A DNA stretch of 64,000 nucleotides from an uncultured Acetatifactor sp. Lineage in GTDB: Bacteria; Bacillota; Clostridia; Lachnospirales; Lachnospiraceae. Where the stretch lies: positions 89,097 through 153,096 of the forward strand of contig CAJTKW010000001.1 in assembly GCA_910577035.1 (NCBI GenBank), read 5' to 3'. How positions within the stretch are numbered: position 1 is the first letter of the stretch; each line of letters starts with the position of its first letter. This document shows, in pieces, positions 51,974 to 61,319 of this stretch. The notes beneath the pieces are model-generated. The model was given only the letters and a program-made list of their open reading frames with translations, searched no databases and had not been told where the DNA came from. A program made the translations under genes and the position numbers.

Positions 51974-53386
51974 TCAGCCTGCTTTTTTTGCCTCAAGGGA
52001 ATCCAGCATAATCTTTGCTGCAGCCCGGAGGATATTGTTATCCCCCTTATAGCCTCCATAAACATAGTATTTCAGGCTGGGCGGACGTCTGTCTGCAACC
52101 TCGGCCATTGTCCAGCCCTTGCAGGCGCCTACATCAACCACGACTTTCTGCGCCTCCTCAAATGTCATACGGCTCAGGATTTCCTCTACGGGCGTACCCG
52201 GCATATAGCCTGACTCCGCCGCCTGTTCCTGAACATCCTCTTTTACAGGGATGCTCTCTGCTGTTATCGGCAGGCTTTCTTCGGAAGGCTGTGCGGTTAC
52301 GGATACAGGCTGTTCCCTTACGGGCAGACGGGTTTCTTCCGGCATGACCGGCAGATGTTCTTCCGCAGGCTGTTGTACTGCCGTAGCTGCTGCCTGTGGC
52401 ATCTGCACGACATTCTGTGCCGTGGCTGTCTGTTGTGACGGCTGCTGTGCCGGTTGCTTTACTGCCTGCGCCTGCAAAACAGGTGCGGGCTGTGGCTGTG
52501 CCACTCTCTGCTGTACCGCAGCCTGCGATACAGGCTGTTGTGCTGATTGGACTGCTTTCTGCTGTACTGCCGCCGTCTGTGATACGGTCTGCTGTGCTGG
52601 TTGAACTGTTCTCTGTACTGCTGCCGCCTGTGGTGACGGTTGCGGATTAGGCTGAACCGCTTTCTGTACCGCAGCCTGTGGTATAGGCTGTGGTGACGGC
52701 TGGGCTGTTTTCTGCTGTACTACTGCTGCCGCTTGTGAAACGGGCCGCTGTGCTGACTGAACTGTTCTCTGTACTGCTGCCTGTGGCATAGTCTGTGCTT
52801 CCGGCTCTGCTTTCTGTACTGCCTGCACATTAGGCTGTACCACACGCTGCTGGGTAACGGGCTGCTGTGCCTGTATGGGCATCTGCGCCGGAGCTGTCCC
52901 CGGAACATCAGATGTCCCAATCTGCTCTTTCGATACAGGAATCTCACTTCCATACTGCTCTTTTACCCCAAGCCCGGTCAGATCCGCAAACTGAATGCCA
53001 AACCCGGCATTGTTCAGCGCCACCGCCAGGGCTGCATCCTGCGCATCCCTGATATAGTCGCCGCTTTTTGCCTCCTCTGCCGTACACTGTGCAATATAAT
53101 TACTGAAAGGCTCCTCGTCGCTCCGGTCCATATAGACCTGCGCCTCGAAAATGGCAATCTGCTCTGTGATCCGGAGGGATTTCAGCTTCATCCTCCCGTT
53201 GGGCCGCGCCATACGGAACCATGCTTTCATATACCGCAGATCAAGCCTCCATACTTTCTCCCTGGTATCCTCGGATACAGCCATGCGCAGGAAATTCAAA
53301 GGCTCAAAACCCGGAACCCTGTTCATTGCTGCTGCCGCAGGCACACTCTGGTACATACACTGACTCTGATTTTTGTTTTCGCTCAT
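51974..53386 (-). CDS. DNA-metabolism protein with long Gln/Pro/Ala-rich linker
   Basis: 470 aa (GAGAGGAG before ATG). Residues 1-150 form a globular domain (LRYMKAWFRMARPNGRMKLK, DAQDAALAVALNNAGFGIQF) resembling ssDNA-annealing or accessory domains of phage recombination systems, by pattern only. About 165-350 is an imperfect repeat of VQQ/AAVQ/PQP units. The last 65 residues (GACKGWTMAEVADRRPPSLK) look like the small C-terminal domain of exonuclease X. Lies next to the RecD2-like and YqaJ genes, so it is probably part of a recombination set. Confidence 0.55.
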   Translation of the reverse strand: MSENKNQSQCMYQSVPAAAAMNRVPGFEPLNFLRMAVSEDTREKVWRLDLRYMKAWFRMARPNGRMKLKSLRITEQIAIFEAQVYMDRSDEEPFSNYIAQCTAEEAKSGDYIRDAQDAALAVALNNAGFGIQFADLTGLGVKEQYGSEIPVSKEQIGTSDVPGTAPAQMPIQAQQPVTQQRVVQPNVQAVQKAEPEAQTMPQAAVQRTVQSAQRPVSQAAAVVQQKTAQPSPQPIPQAAVQKAVQPNPQPSPQAAAVQRTVQPAQQTVSQTAAVQQKAVQSAQQPVSQAAVQQRVAQPQPAPVLQAQAVKQPAQQPSQQTATAQNVVQMPQAAATAVQQPAEEHLPVMPEETRLPVREQPVSVTAQPSEESLPITAESIPVKEDVQEQAAESGYMPGTPVEEILSRMTFEEAQKVVVDVGACKGWTMAEVADRRPPSLKYYVYGGYKGDNNILRAAAKIMLDSLEAKKAG

Positions 53387-53457
53387 ATTGATAATCTCCT
53401 CTCGTTAATATAAATAAGAGATACGAAGCGCTTTTTCTGCACCCTGCATCCCATTTT

Positions 53458-55737
53458 TTAACCTGCATTCTTTAATTTGTTCTCTGACAGGGCCGGTATC
53501 GGCATATCCGCCTTTTTGGAAAACGCCTTGTGATACATACAGATACGCTCGCCAAGCCTGGTATTTCTCCGGCTGATCTCATTCCGGTGGATTGCTGCAA
53601 AGAGCACGGATTTTTCACCCACCAGTATGACTTTCCTTTTTGCCCTGGTAATGCCCGTGTAGAGCAGATTCCGGTACATCATAATCAGATGGGCTTTCAC
53701 CAATGGCATCAGCACAATCTCATACTCGGAACCCATCGCCTTGTGGATGGTAGCGGCATAAGCAAGATCCAGATTCACCATATCCTCCATGCCGTACTCC
53801 ATCTTCCTGTTTTCTCCAAAATCCATACCGATCCGTCTGCCCTCCGGCGTATCCTTAATATAGCAGATAAATCCCAGATCGCCGTTGGATACCTTGTCTG
53901 TGTTCTTGGTCTGCATGATGCGGTCCCCGACACGGAATGTCTTTGCACCCATATGGATCTCATCCTCCGTTGACTGGAACGGGTTGACGACTTCCCTGAT
54001 ACACGCATTCAGCTTGTCGGCAGAGACAGCGCCCTCTTCCCGGAAAGGGGAAAGAATCTGTACATTTTCAATCCCGTGTTCTGCAATTTCCTTACAGTAC
54101 TGCTCAATGATAACATCCGCCACTTCTTCCTGGGACTGCCCGGGCAGGAATATAAAATCATTCCCGTAATACAGCTTGGTATTTCCCGCATTGATGAATT
54201 TTGCATTATAGGCAATCAGGCTGTCCTTTGACTGACGGAAAATCTCGTCCAGCACCGTGACAGGTATCAGCCCGCACTGGATCAGATCCTTGAACACATT
54301 CCCTGCGCCTACGCTGGGGAGCTGGTCCGCATCCCCTACCAGCACAATCCTGCAGCCTCTCTTTGCTTTTGTAAAGAACTGCTTTGCCAGCCACATATCC
54401 ACCATGGAAAATTCGTCCACGATCACCAGATCTGCAGAAAGGCTCCCACCTGCGTTTGTGCCCTGCCCGGTATCTTCCTCCCCGCTGAACAGCCCTAACC
54501 CGCTGTGCATGGTCTTTGCATCCTGAAATCCTGTGCTTTCCGCCATGCGGCGGCTCGCCCTTCCGGTAGGCGCCATCAGCATGATCCCGTTTTTCGGGTA
54601 AAAAATGCGGTACACCTCCAGAATCGTTTTCAGGACTGTGGTTTTACCTGTTCCGGGGGAACCGGTGATGATGGACAGGTTGTGGCAGAATGCCTCCCTG
54701 ACCGCTGCCTCCTGCTTCCCGGAAAGCAATATTCCAAGCTGGTTTTTTACCTTTTCCAGCACTGTGCTGATATTTTCCGTGACAGGCTGTTCCAACAGGC
54801 GCAAGGCAATCTGCCTTGCCGTTTCGTCCTCCTGCTCAAATACTGCTGGCTTGTATATGTCATCCTTTGCGCATACAATTGCGCCTTTCAGGATCATATC
54901 CTGTATTTCTTCTTCCACCTCCTCTTTTTTTACCCTGAGTTCCGGCACAGGGACTTTATCATTCAATAATTTCACTGCGCTGGCGGACAGGCTTTTCCTC
55001 TCCATGAACAGATGCCCCTGTTTCCCCCTGGCATCATCCAGTGTGCAGTAAACCGCCCCTTTGATACGCATGGGGTCATGGAAATTACTGTTGGTCTTGC
55101 GGACAATGGCATCTACCCGCTTAAACCCGAATCCTGACATCTGGCACAGTTCAAACGGATTTTTCCGTAAAATATCCAGACTCGAAGGCCCGAAGTGCTG
55201 GTAGATCTTTAATGCTGTCTTAGGTGTCAGCTTAAACGGCGCAAGCAGGGTCATCAGGTCTTTCAGCATACGGTTTTCCGCATAAGAAGTTTTAATATCC
55301 TCCAGCTTATTTTCCGTAATGCCCCTTATCTCTAACAGTTTTTCCGGGTGCCGCTCCAGAATCTCCAGTGTATCCGTCCCGAAGCGCGCCACGATCTCTG
55401 CGGCTGTCTTTTCACCTATCCCTTTAATCAGGCCGGAGCTGAGATAACCCAGTACACCGTCCCTGGTCTTGGGAACAATTTCATTCCACTGTTCCACCTG
55501 CATCTGGTATCCGTATTTCCCTTTGACCCATTCGCCCTCCAGCTCCAGTTCCACTGCATCTGTCCTGGGCAGGTCATAGCCGACCACTGTAAACCGGATC
55601 AGGTGGTCCGGATACCTTCTTGTGGAGCGCGCCTCCTCCGGGATACTCTGGTCTGCAGTCTTGATGCGGAATACACAATAATGGCTTGCCGGGTTATAAA
55701 ATATGGTATCGTCATAAGTACCTATACAACTGCTCAT
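53458..55737 (-). CDS. RecD2-like SF1 DNA helicase
   Basis: 759 aa (AAAGGAAA before ATG). N-terminal OB/helix-hairpin-helix region (LIKGIGEKTAAEIVARFG), Walker A GSPGTGKTTVLKTIL (about 355-370), Walker B VIVDEFSMVD (about 440), and C-terminal motif TGITRAKRKVILVG. RecD2 helicases unwind 5'-3' and work with exonucleases in recombination. Directly follows the YqaJ gene (15 bp). Confidence 0.9.
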   Translation of the reverse strand: MSSCIGTYDDTIFYNPASHYCVFRIKTADQSIPEEARSTRRYPDHLIRFTVVGYDLPRTDAVELELEGEWVKGKYGYQMQVEQWNEIVPKTRDGVLGYLSSGLIKGIGEKTAAEIVARFGTDTLEILERHPEKLLEIRGITENKLEDIKTSYAENRMLKDLMTLLAPFKLTPKTALKIYQHFGPSSLDILRKNPFELCQMSGFGFKRVDAIVRKTNSNFHDPMRIKGAVYCTLDDARGKQGHLFMERKSLSASAVKLLNDKVPVPELRVKKEEVEEEIQDMILKGAIVCAKDDIYKPAVFEQEDETARQIALRLLEQPVTENISTVLEKVKNQLGILLSGKQEAAVREAFCHNLSIITGSPGTGKTTVLKTILEVYRIFYPKNGIMLMAPTGRASRRMAESTGFQDAKTMHSGLGLFSGEEDTGQGTNAGGSLSADLVIVDEFSMVDMWLAKQFFTKAKRGCRIVLVGDADQLPSVGAGNVFKDLIQCGLIPVTVLDEIFRQSKDSLIAYNAKFINAGNTKLYYGNDFIFLPGQSQEEVADVIIEQYCKEIAEHGIENVQILSPFREEGAVSADKLNACIREVVNPFQSTEDEIHMGAKTFRVGDRIMQTKNTDKVSNGDLGFICYIKDTPEGRRIGMDFGENRKMEYGMEDMVNLDLAYAATIHKAMGSEYEIVLMPLVKAHLIMMYRNLLYTGITRAKRKVILVGEKSVLFAAIHRNEISRRNTRLGERICMYHKAFSKKADMPIPALSENKLKNAG

Positions 55738-55752
55738 TCTTTTTCCTTTCCG

Positions 55753-56817
55753 TCAGGCTGCCGGGGCGGCGCTGACCTTTACTTGAAATCTGCGGTATTC
55801 TGAGATTGTGACAAACTCCTCATATAATTTCGGGTACTGGAGTTTCAGGCGCAGAAGGTTATCCTTTTCTATGACAGGTTTCCGGACCGGGTTATAGGTA
55901 ATTGTATAATTGGCGCCGCCAGTCTCGCAGACCGCCGTACACCTCTGCCCCATTTCCGCAACCAGCATCGCCTTCAGCCGTTCCATTTCCTTCTGCAGCT
56001 TTTTTAACTGCGTTTCAGAAGCCTCTTTTTCTTTCTGTAGTTCCATGTACCGCGATAATACGGCTGCCGTGCTGTTGTCCATGGTAATCTTTTCAGCGCT
56101 TTCATCTGCCCTTCCCATATGCTGCCGCACACTTTTCAGGATCAGATTACCGTCCTCCGTATACGGCGGCGGTGTTTTCTTCATCACATGGCTGTTCCAG
56201 AACTCCGTTTCCAGAAAAATCATTTCTTCCTCATAGTCATAATCCCTCTTGATCTCCCGGATGATGACCTCGTCCTCGCTGTTCCCATACAGACAGCAGA
56301 AAAATACCCTGTCCAGATTTGTCACTGCCATGTACTGCCTGCCCTGGCATTCATAATAGACAGGGACACTCTCCTGCCCGTTCTTCCACCAGTTATCCCT
56401 GGCATTGTAATTTGTGGTCTTTATCTCCAGAATGGCAATGCTGCCGTCCGGAAGCCGCACAAAATAATCCACATCTGCCAGCATAAACGGATACTGCGGG
56501 TGATAGAACATCTTTTTGACCTTAAAAATCTCATAACCGGTCTTTTTTGCAAAGATGCGTGAGACCAGCTCCTCTAAAAGATTGCCCATTTCCATGGCGA
56601 CCCAGTTGCTCTCGTCCGGTTCCAGCGGCGCAATATTCAGCTTGTCATAATAAAGGTCCCTGGCAGTCCAAAAAGGCGATATACCCATAAGTGCCGCCAC
56701 ATCGCTGCCGCCGATTCCCCTGCGCCGGAACTCCAGCCATGCCTCCCTTGGCAGGTTGGAAGTATCCGTCAGGACATAGGGGGAAATATCCCTCTGTAAC
56801 TGATTTTCAGCAGACAT
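55753..56817 (-). CDS. YqaJ-family exonuclease
   Basis: 354 aa. YqaJ/lambda exonuclease-type nuclease: RGIGGSDVAALMGISPFWTA, ADVDYFVRLPDG and catalytic LEIKTTNYNARDNWW, with Gln of QGRQYMAV. A 90-residue C-terminal extension with coiled-coil (MELQKEKEASETQLKKLQKE) is present. It resects DNA 5'-3' to make 3' tails; with SSB and the RecD2-like helicase this gives the ICE its own homologous recombination set. Confidence 0.9.
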   Translation of the reverse strand: MSAENQLQRDISPYVLTDTSNLPREAWLEFRRRGIGGSDVAALMGISPFWTARDLYYDKLNIAPLEPDESNWVAMEMGNLLEELVSRIFAKKTGYEIFKVKKMFYHPQYPFMLADVDYFVRLPDGSIAILEIKTTNYNARDNWWKNGQESVPVYYECQGRQYMAVTNLDRVFFCCLYGNSEDEVIIREIKRDYDYEEEMIFLETEFWNSHVMKKTPPPYTEDGNLILKSVRQHMGRADESAEKITMDNSTAAVLSRYMELQKEKEASETQLKKLQKEMERLKAMLVAEMGQRCTAVCETGGANYTITYNPVRKPVIEKDNLLRLKLQYPKLYEEFVTISEYRRFQVKVSAAPAA

Positions 56818-56820
56818 CCA

Positions 56821-56985
56821 TCATGCCCCCCTTCTCGCCCTCTGATGGTTGAATACGGGCCTTATGACTGTTCCCCGGTTGAAATTCTTCCGGTATTCTG
56901 CGCCTGTTTCCACAGCATAGTGCCTGTGGGGGTTCTTTCCCCGCATCTGGCAGCCCCTGCTGCCCTTTCTGTTCTTTGCATTCAT
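56821..56985 (-). CDS. 54-aa basic protein upstream of yqaJ
   Basis: ATG 56985 to TGA 56821, ending just before the YqaJ start. Reads as a coherent basic protein (NAKNRKGSRGC, RHYAVETGAEYRKNFNRGTV). GGCAGGTAAAG lies before the ATG. A competing 80-aa frame (57049-56807) has no ribosome site and begins in the leader terminator, so I prefer this one. Function unknown. Confidence 0.4.
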   Translation of the reverse strand: MNAKNRKGSRGCQMRGKNPHRHYAVETGAEYRKNFNRGTVIRPVFNHQRARRGA

Positions 56986-57060
56986 ACACTTTACCTGCCT
57001 TTCCTTTTCTGTTTATCCTCAAAGCCTTGCGGCATTTGGGCTGTTTCATGGAACAAAAAA

Positions 57061-57123
57061 AGCGGGAATGGTTTCCGCATAACTGCTGCCCATACTTTTG
57101 TATGAGCCGGAATCATTCTCGCT
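57061..57123 (-). terminator. second leader terminator of the minus operon
   Basis: On the minus strand AGCGAGAATGATTCCG pairs with CGGAAACCATTCCCGCT (mismatches at two points), with a CATAC/GTATG hairpin inside, followed by seven T. Lies before the first gene. Confidence 0.75.
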
Positions 57124-57147
57124 TATATATGGGATCTCTCCCTGCAT

Positions 57148-57197
57148 AAAAAAAGCCAGTAATCCTGTCCGCACCAAGGCATAAGGATATTACTGAC
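57148..57197 (-). terminator. first leader terminator of the minus operon
   Basis: On the minus strand GTCAGTAATATCC pairs with GGATTACTGGC (one bulged base), followed by TTTTTTT. In tandem with the terminator at 57061-57123. Confidence 0.75.
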
Positions 57198-57296
57198 ACA
57201 ATACTGCAAACTTAACTGCGTGTGCAATGCAGAGCCTTCTCCGCATACAGATTTACTGTATTGCCCTGACGGGCGGCGCACAAAAATCAATTACAA
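57198..57296 (-). ncRNA. structured leader RNA, module copy B
   Basis: Read on the minus strand it starts with the identical 20-nt block of copy A (57296-57277) and shares GCATTGCACACG, AAGTTTG and GTGTCAGT in the same order. UGUGC/GCACA and UUGA/UUAA pairings are kept, the latter by a G-U substitution. Here the apical region carries three extra stems: CCGC/GCGG, GCCC/GGGC and ATACAG/CTGTAT. Two terminators follow. Confidence 0.7.
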
Positions 57297-57300
57297 TGCA

Positions 57301-57329
57301 AGTCTATCACAAGATATGGTATAAGTCAA
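57301..57329 (-). promoter_or_regulatory. regulated promoter of the recombination operon, module copy B
   Basis: On the minus strand TTGACT (57329-57324), 17-bp spacer, TAGACT (57306-57301). The spacer carries ACAAGATATGGT read on the plus strand (57309-57320), inverted relative to the copy at 25989 but at identical offsets from -35 and -10. Confidence 0.78.
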
Positions 57330-57557
57330 TCTCTATACATAACATTTTGTGTCTGTAAATTTGTAACTGATTTTATACAAAGCTAAACACATTAATCTTA
57401 TTCTTTATAAATAATAACAAAACTCTGACAAATTAGCAATTTTTACTCGCTAAAAATATGCGTTGCAAAAGCGCACGATTATTCAAAATAGGGATTTGCA
57501 TACTTGTTATACTCTTATAATGCCTAATTTTATTTATACTAAAATAGTTATTGATAA
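57330..57557. other. A+T-rich intergenic region
   Basis: No gene is seen between the regulated promoter and the Nudix gene end. It marks the boundary between ICE backbone and the A+T-rich cargo operon. Confidence 0.5.
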
Positions 57558-58040
57558 TTATATTATTGCGTATTCCATTTCTCTAGTCCATCCAACCTCT
57601 CCGTAATTGTCATGTGACAAAATATTATATATAGCCTGTCTCCTATCTTCTAAAATATTTGTAGGTAACCTTTTAATGCTAAACCATTCCAATGCGCCAC
57701 ATTTTTCCCTTTCATTAATAATAGGAATATTTTTATATGTATTAACTGCAAAATAAGCATTATAATATATCTTACAAGTTGCTGGAGTATATACATGCAT
57801 TAATGTTAAAAACTGAATATCTTTCATATCGATTTCGATACCTATTTCTTCTTTTGCTTCTCTTACAAGTGCCATTTTCATAGATTCTCCAGGTTCAACA
57901 TGACCTGTTGCTGCTAAATCCCATTTTCCATTTCCATATTTAGTATTTTGACGTAACTGTAGTAATATTTCATCTTCACCATTATTGCAACGAGTTAAAA
58001 ATAATAAAACTGCTGACCGTTCTGTTACTTGTTTTTCCAT
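57558..58040 (-). CDS. Nudix hydrolase
   Basis: 160 aa from the fifth-codon-later ATG 58040, because the upstream ATG (58055) overlaps GGAGG. Nudix box GHVEPGESMKMALVREAKEEIGI (GX5EX7REUXEEXGU; about residues 46-68, spanning more than a single motif line) is intact. Such enzymes split nucleoside diphosphate-linked compounds; the substrate is not readable. Last gene of the radical SAM operon; it may clear a toxic or signalling nucleotide made by its neighbours. Confidence 0.85.
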   Translation of the reverse strand: MEKQVTERSAVLLFLTRCNNGEDEILLQLRQNTKYGNGKWDLAATGHVEPGESMKMALVREAKEEIGIEIDMKDIQFLTLMHVYTPATCKIYYNAYFAVNTYKNIPIINEREKCGALEWFSIKRLPTNILEDRRQAIYNILSHDNYGEVGWTREMEYAII

Positions 58041-58084
58041 AAAAGATACCTCCATTTAAAATTATTTCGACTAATTAATCCAAG

Positions 58085-59683
58085 TTATTTTAGTCCCAAT
58101 TTGAATAGTAATGCCTTACTTATTACTCCTGCTGCCACTGAAATAACAATTTTCTGTGCAGTTGCCTTTAAAGACTTAAACACATTTTGAAATTCTTTTA
58201 GTTTAGCACTACAATCCTCCGAATCGGATGCCGTTTCTCCTAATGCATAAAGAATCCCTGATAGCTGCAGTTTTTCAGAATTTTTTAATTCAGAATATTC
58301 ACTACCGGCAAGCTCCCTAGCAAAATCATTTATTTGCTCTACTTCATTTACACTAAATAATATTTTTTCTTCAGTTGCTTGAACGGTTACATGAACATTA
58401 CTGGATTTTTGCGTCACATTCTGTATCCCACCATTATTAGTATTATTATTAAACACAAAAAGTCCCTCCTTATCTTTTTTTGTATGTTGATATGTAGATT
58501 TTATAATGGTTCGTAAATATTCTGAATATTTATGCATGAATGTTTCATATACTTCGTTAACCAATGCATATAAAAAAACATCTTCATTTATTTCTAATAC
58601 TGCGTTTGTCTTTAATGACAGTGTTTTACCTGTCAATTTTTTTATTCTAGACCTTGCTCCAAATATAGAACTATACATTAAAGAAGCAAGTTCAGAGTTA
58701 TTTAGCATATTCTTATATAAGACATCTTGTCGATTTTTTTCTTTTACAATTTGGAACAAAATATCTTCTTTAGAAACTTTCATAACACCCAATCGCTCTA
58801 TAAATTTTTTATAGCCCTCTATAAAAATACGAAAACCTTGAGAATATTTTATTTTTCTCAGTTGTTTTGCATTAGTATTAGCTATAAACAAATTAACATC
58901 TTCAAACAACTTTAAAAAAGAATCAAATATAAAAGTGTCTAAATAACTGATTGAATATGGAAAAAAATTTCTATTATCATACAACTGTACTAAAGGGTTG
59001 CATACATATGCCTCATAAAGGTTTTCTAATGAAACTGCATATGCTTTTAAAAGAGAGGATCTGATTAAATTCTCTGAAGTCTTATTAATTGCGCCCTCTT
59101 TATCAAACTGCAAAATATATTCTGGTATAATTGCTTTTTCATTTTTCTCAACTGCTAACAACAATGGACAAAAAATCTCTTGCACCTTATCTTGCGAGTC
59201 ATAAAATATTTTTACTTTATCATTTAAAAATCCCCCTTCTGTAGTTTCATCAATAATATAATTACTTAAGTTGTTAATTAATTTACCTTTACGCCAAGTA
59301 GGTTCCGTAAGTGTATTCAATTTTGCAACTAGTCTATCTCTTACAAATCTATCCATATAACATTGATACTTCGGTAAGTCCAGATAAGTTCCGCTCTTTT
59401 CTAATGCTTCTCCCGCAAAATCTTCTTTTTCAGGATTAATTGATATATATACTAATTTGGGATAACAATCTGTAGGTCTCAATAATGCAGCAAATTCATT
59501 AATAATTTGCCTTGTTATCGGTGACTGAAAATAATTTGCCGCAGGCAAAAAAACATTTTCACTTAGGAGACATGCATAAATAAAGTGTTTACGAATAAAA
59601 AGGTATTTATCTCTATTTTTCATATTATTAACTAGATTTTGCGCTTCAAAATTTCCAGCTAAGAAAACACTATCTCTATACAC
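58085..59683 (-). CDS. 532-aa protein of unknown function, possible effector
   Basis: GTG start with AAGGGG 7 nt upstream. Long helical body with no recognised fold; an Asn-rich linker around 405-425 (FNNNTNNGGIQNVTQKSSN), a beta-strand pair, then a helical C-terminal domain (EQINDFARELAGSEYSELKN) ending in a hydrophobic segment (IVISVAAGVISKALL, about 510-525). That hydrophobic end suggests membrane interaction. Strongly A+T-rich. It lies between the radical SAM and Nudix genes with gaps of 17 and about 44 bp, so the three should act together. Confidence 0.55.
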   Translation of the reverse strand: MYRDSVFLAGNFEAQNLVNNMKNRDKYLFIRKHFIYACLLSENVFLPAANYFQSPITRQIINEFAALLRPTDCYPKLVYISINPEKEDFAGEALEKSGTYLDLPKYQCYMDRFVRDRLVAKLNTLTEPTWRKGKLINNLSNYIIDETTEGGFLNDKVKIFYDSQDKVQEIFCPLLLAVEKNEKAIIPEYILQFDKEGAINKTSENLIRSSLLKAYAVSLENLYEAYVCNPLVQLYDNRNFFPYSISYLDTFIFDSFLKLFEDVNLFIANTNAKQLRKIKYSQGFRIFIEGYKKFIERLGVMKVSKEDILFQIVKEKNRQDVLYKNMLNNSELASLMYSSIFGARSRIKKLTGKTLSLKTNAVLEINEDVFLYALVNEVYETFMHKYSEYLRTIIKSTYQHTKKDKEGLFVFNNNTNNGGIQNVTQKSSNVHVTVQATEEKILFSVNEVEQINDFARELAGSEYSELKNSEKLQLSGILYALGETASDSEDCSAKLKEFQNVFKSLKATAQKIVISVAAGVISKALLFKLGLK

Positions 59684-59701
59684 AAAAATGCCCCTTCAAT
59701 T

Positions 59702-61267
59702 TTAGATATTTGGTATCCTTCGATATTTTGCCATATAGTTTTCAATGGTTTCTTGCATCGCATAGTCGTATTGCTTTCGTATATCAGAAAAATAACTAAT
59801 TATCTCACTGTAATTTCCATCTTCATTATACATCTCATAATCAGAAAGTTTTCTTAACAAAGCAATATCCAAAGAGCGATACATTGAAATAATTTTTTTA
59901 GCTTTATTACGATCTTCTTCGCTAGGCACTTCACCTCGACAAAAAGACTGAAGATTGTAAATAATATCCATATCTTCTTTTTCCCATATACTAAAAACTT
60001 TATATACTCTTTCAACCTTATTGTCTATAAAACTATAAGGAAAACAAACCGCCTCCATATCCAAACTTTCTGAAATATTCCAAGAATTACATCTTTCCTT
60101 TGCATATGGTGTTAATGGTTCTATTCTTAATTTTTTTGCCAAGCGCGAATAATTTGTATTTATACCTGCCTGATATATAAAATTAAGGTTATTTACTAAA
60201 TCCGTCATTGTCATAAATGGATCAAAAAGAATAAAACCTATATCAACATCAATGCCCAAACTATTTAGTGTCATTATTGCTTTGATACTTTTGAATTGCT
60301 CATTATTCTTTTTATATCTACTAATTTGTTCAGAGCTGCCGGACTCTACTCCAATGAACACTTCCCTAAGTCCTGCTAATTTTAATATTGAAAGAATTTC
60401 CCTAGCTTTTTCGTATCCCACACTATCCTTTCCTACTACAGAATCTACTCTCATATTGAAATAAAAATTCAGTTCCGGATTTAGTTTGTTCGATTTTTTT
60501 AAATCCATAATGCCTTGAGCTATCTTTATAACACGATCAACATTGTTTCCAAAAAAATCTTCATCTGTAAAATATGGTGAAACTACTCCTGCATTAGATA
60601 ATGTAATTAACTCATTATAAATAAATTCTTCATCAAAAGGTCGCCATCTTGGATTTCCATACTTTTGAACAATACCGCAAAATGAGCAATTACCATATGC
60701 ACATCCCCTGCTTCCTTCAAGATGAGCAATTCCACTTTTTTTAAGTATGTCAGGAAGTAATATTCTTGATGGGAAAAGAGCCTGTTTTACATCTAGTTCC
60801 TTTTCTCGTTCGTTAACTACTACTCCCTGATTGTAGTAAGCTATGCTTTTTATATTTTTCAAATACCCTCTGTATTCTTTGCCATATTTCTTTACAATAT
60901 CAATTAATACTGGCAGATTTTTTTCACCTTCTCCTATCATACAAATTACATTTGGATTCCATTTTAAAACATCTTCATATGCATATGTACCATATATATC
61001 TCCCAAACATATTACTGTATTAAATGAGTATAACATAATCTCGTTAACAAGATTTTTTATCACATCAAATGAACCAATTTTTGAAGAAATGCCAATTACA
61101 CTATAATTATTACTTTTAATATTACTAATTACCTTTTCTAATCCCTGTAATTCTATAGACATTGCGGTAACTTCTGCATTTTTAATATATGTTACTAGCG
61201 TTTCAATACCTATAGGTTCACTATATTCTCGTCGTGTAGTTCCTGTATCTACCAAAAGCACTTTCAT
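59702..61267 (-). CDS. cobalamin-type radical SAM enzyme with CX4CX2C motif
   Basis: 521 aa. Residues 1-115 resemble a B12-binding Rossmann domain (KVLLVDTG..., YSVIGISSKIGSFDVIKNLV), lacking the DxHxxG histidine. The cluster motif is Cys189-AYGN-Cys194-SF-Cys197, that is CX4CX2C rather than the canonical CX3CX2C. Core features follow (FTDEDFFGNN, VFIGVESGSSEQI). It should produce a 5'-deoxyadenosyl radical and modify a substrate; a very short peptide gene with a good ribosome site lies just upstream. Confidence 0.82.
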   Translation of the reverse strand: MKVLLVDTGTTRREYSEPIGIETLVTYIKNAEVTAMSIELQGLEKVISNIKSNNYSVIGISSKIGSFDVIKNLVNEIMLYSFNTVICLGDIYGTYAYEDVLKWNPNVICMIGEGEKNLPVLIDIVKKYGKEYRGYLKNIKSIAYYNQGVVVNEREKELDVKQALFPSRILLPDILKKSGIAHLEGSRGCAYGNCSFCGIVQKYGNPRWRPFDEEFIYNELITLSNAGVVSPYFTDEDFFGNNVDRVIKIAQGIMDLKKSNKLNPELNFYFNMRVDSVVGKDSVGYEKAREILSILKLAGLREVFIGVESGSSEQISRYKKNNEQFKSIKAIMTLNSLGIDVDIGFILFDPFMTMTDLVNNLNFIYQAGINTNYSRLAKKLRIEPLTPYAKERCNSWNISESLDMEAVCFPYSFIDNKVERVYKVFSIWEKEDMDIIYNLQSFCRGEVPSEEDRNKAKKIISMYRSLDIALLRKLSDYEMYNEDGNYSEIISYFSDIRKQYDYAMQETIENYMAKYRRIPNI

Positions 61268-61319
61268 GTTCTAATTTATCCTTCAATTGTATTGTACCTA
61301 TATGCCACAATAATACTAT

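Noticed and set aside
52400..52900. Long plus-strand Cys-rich frame (117 aa) opposite the Gln/Pro/Ala-rich protein
   Set aside because: Caused by the CTG-rich complement of Gln/Ala codons; no ribosome site.
56807..57049. 80-aa minus frame upstream of yqaJ
   Set aside because: Starts within a few bases of the terminator T-run and has no ribosome site; the overlapping 54-aa frame fits better.
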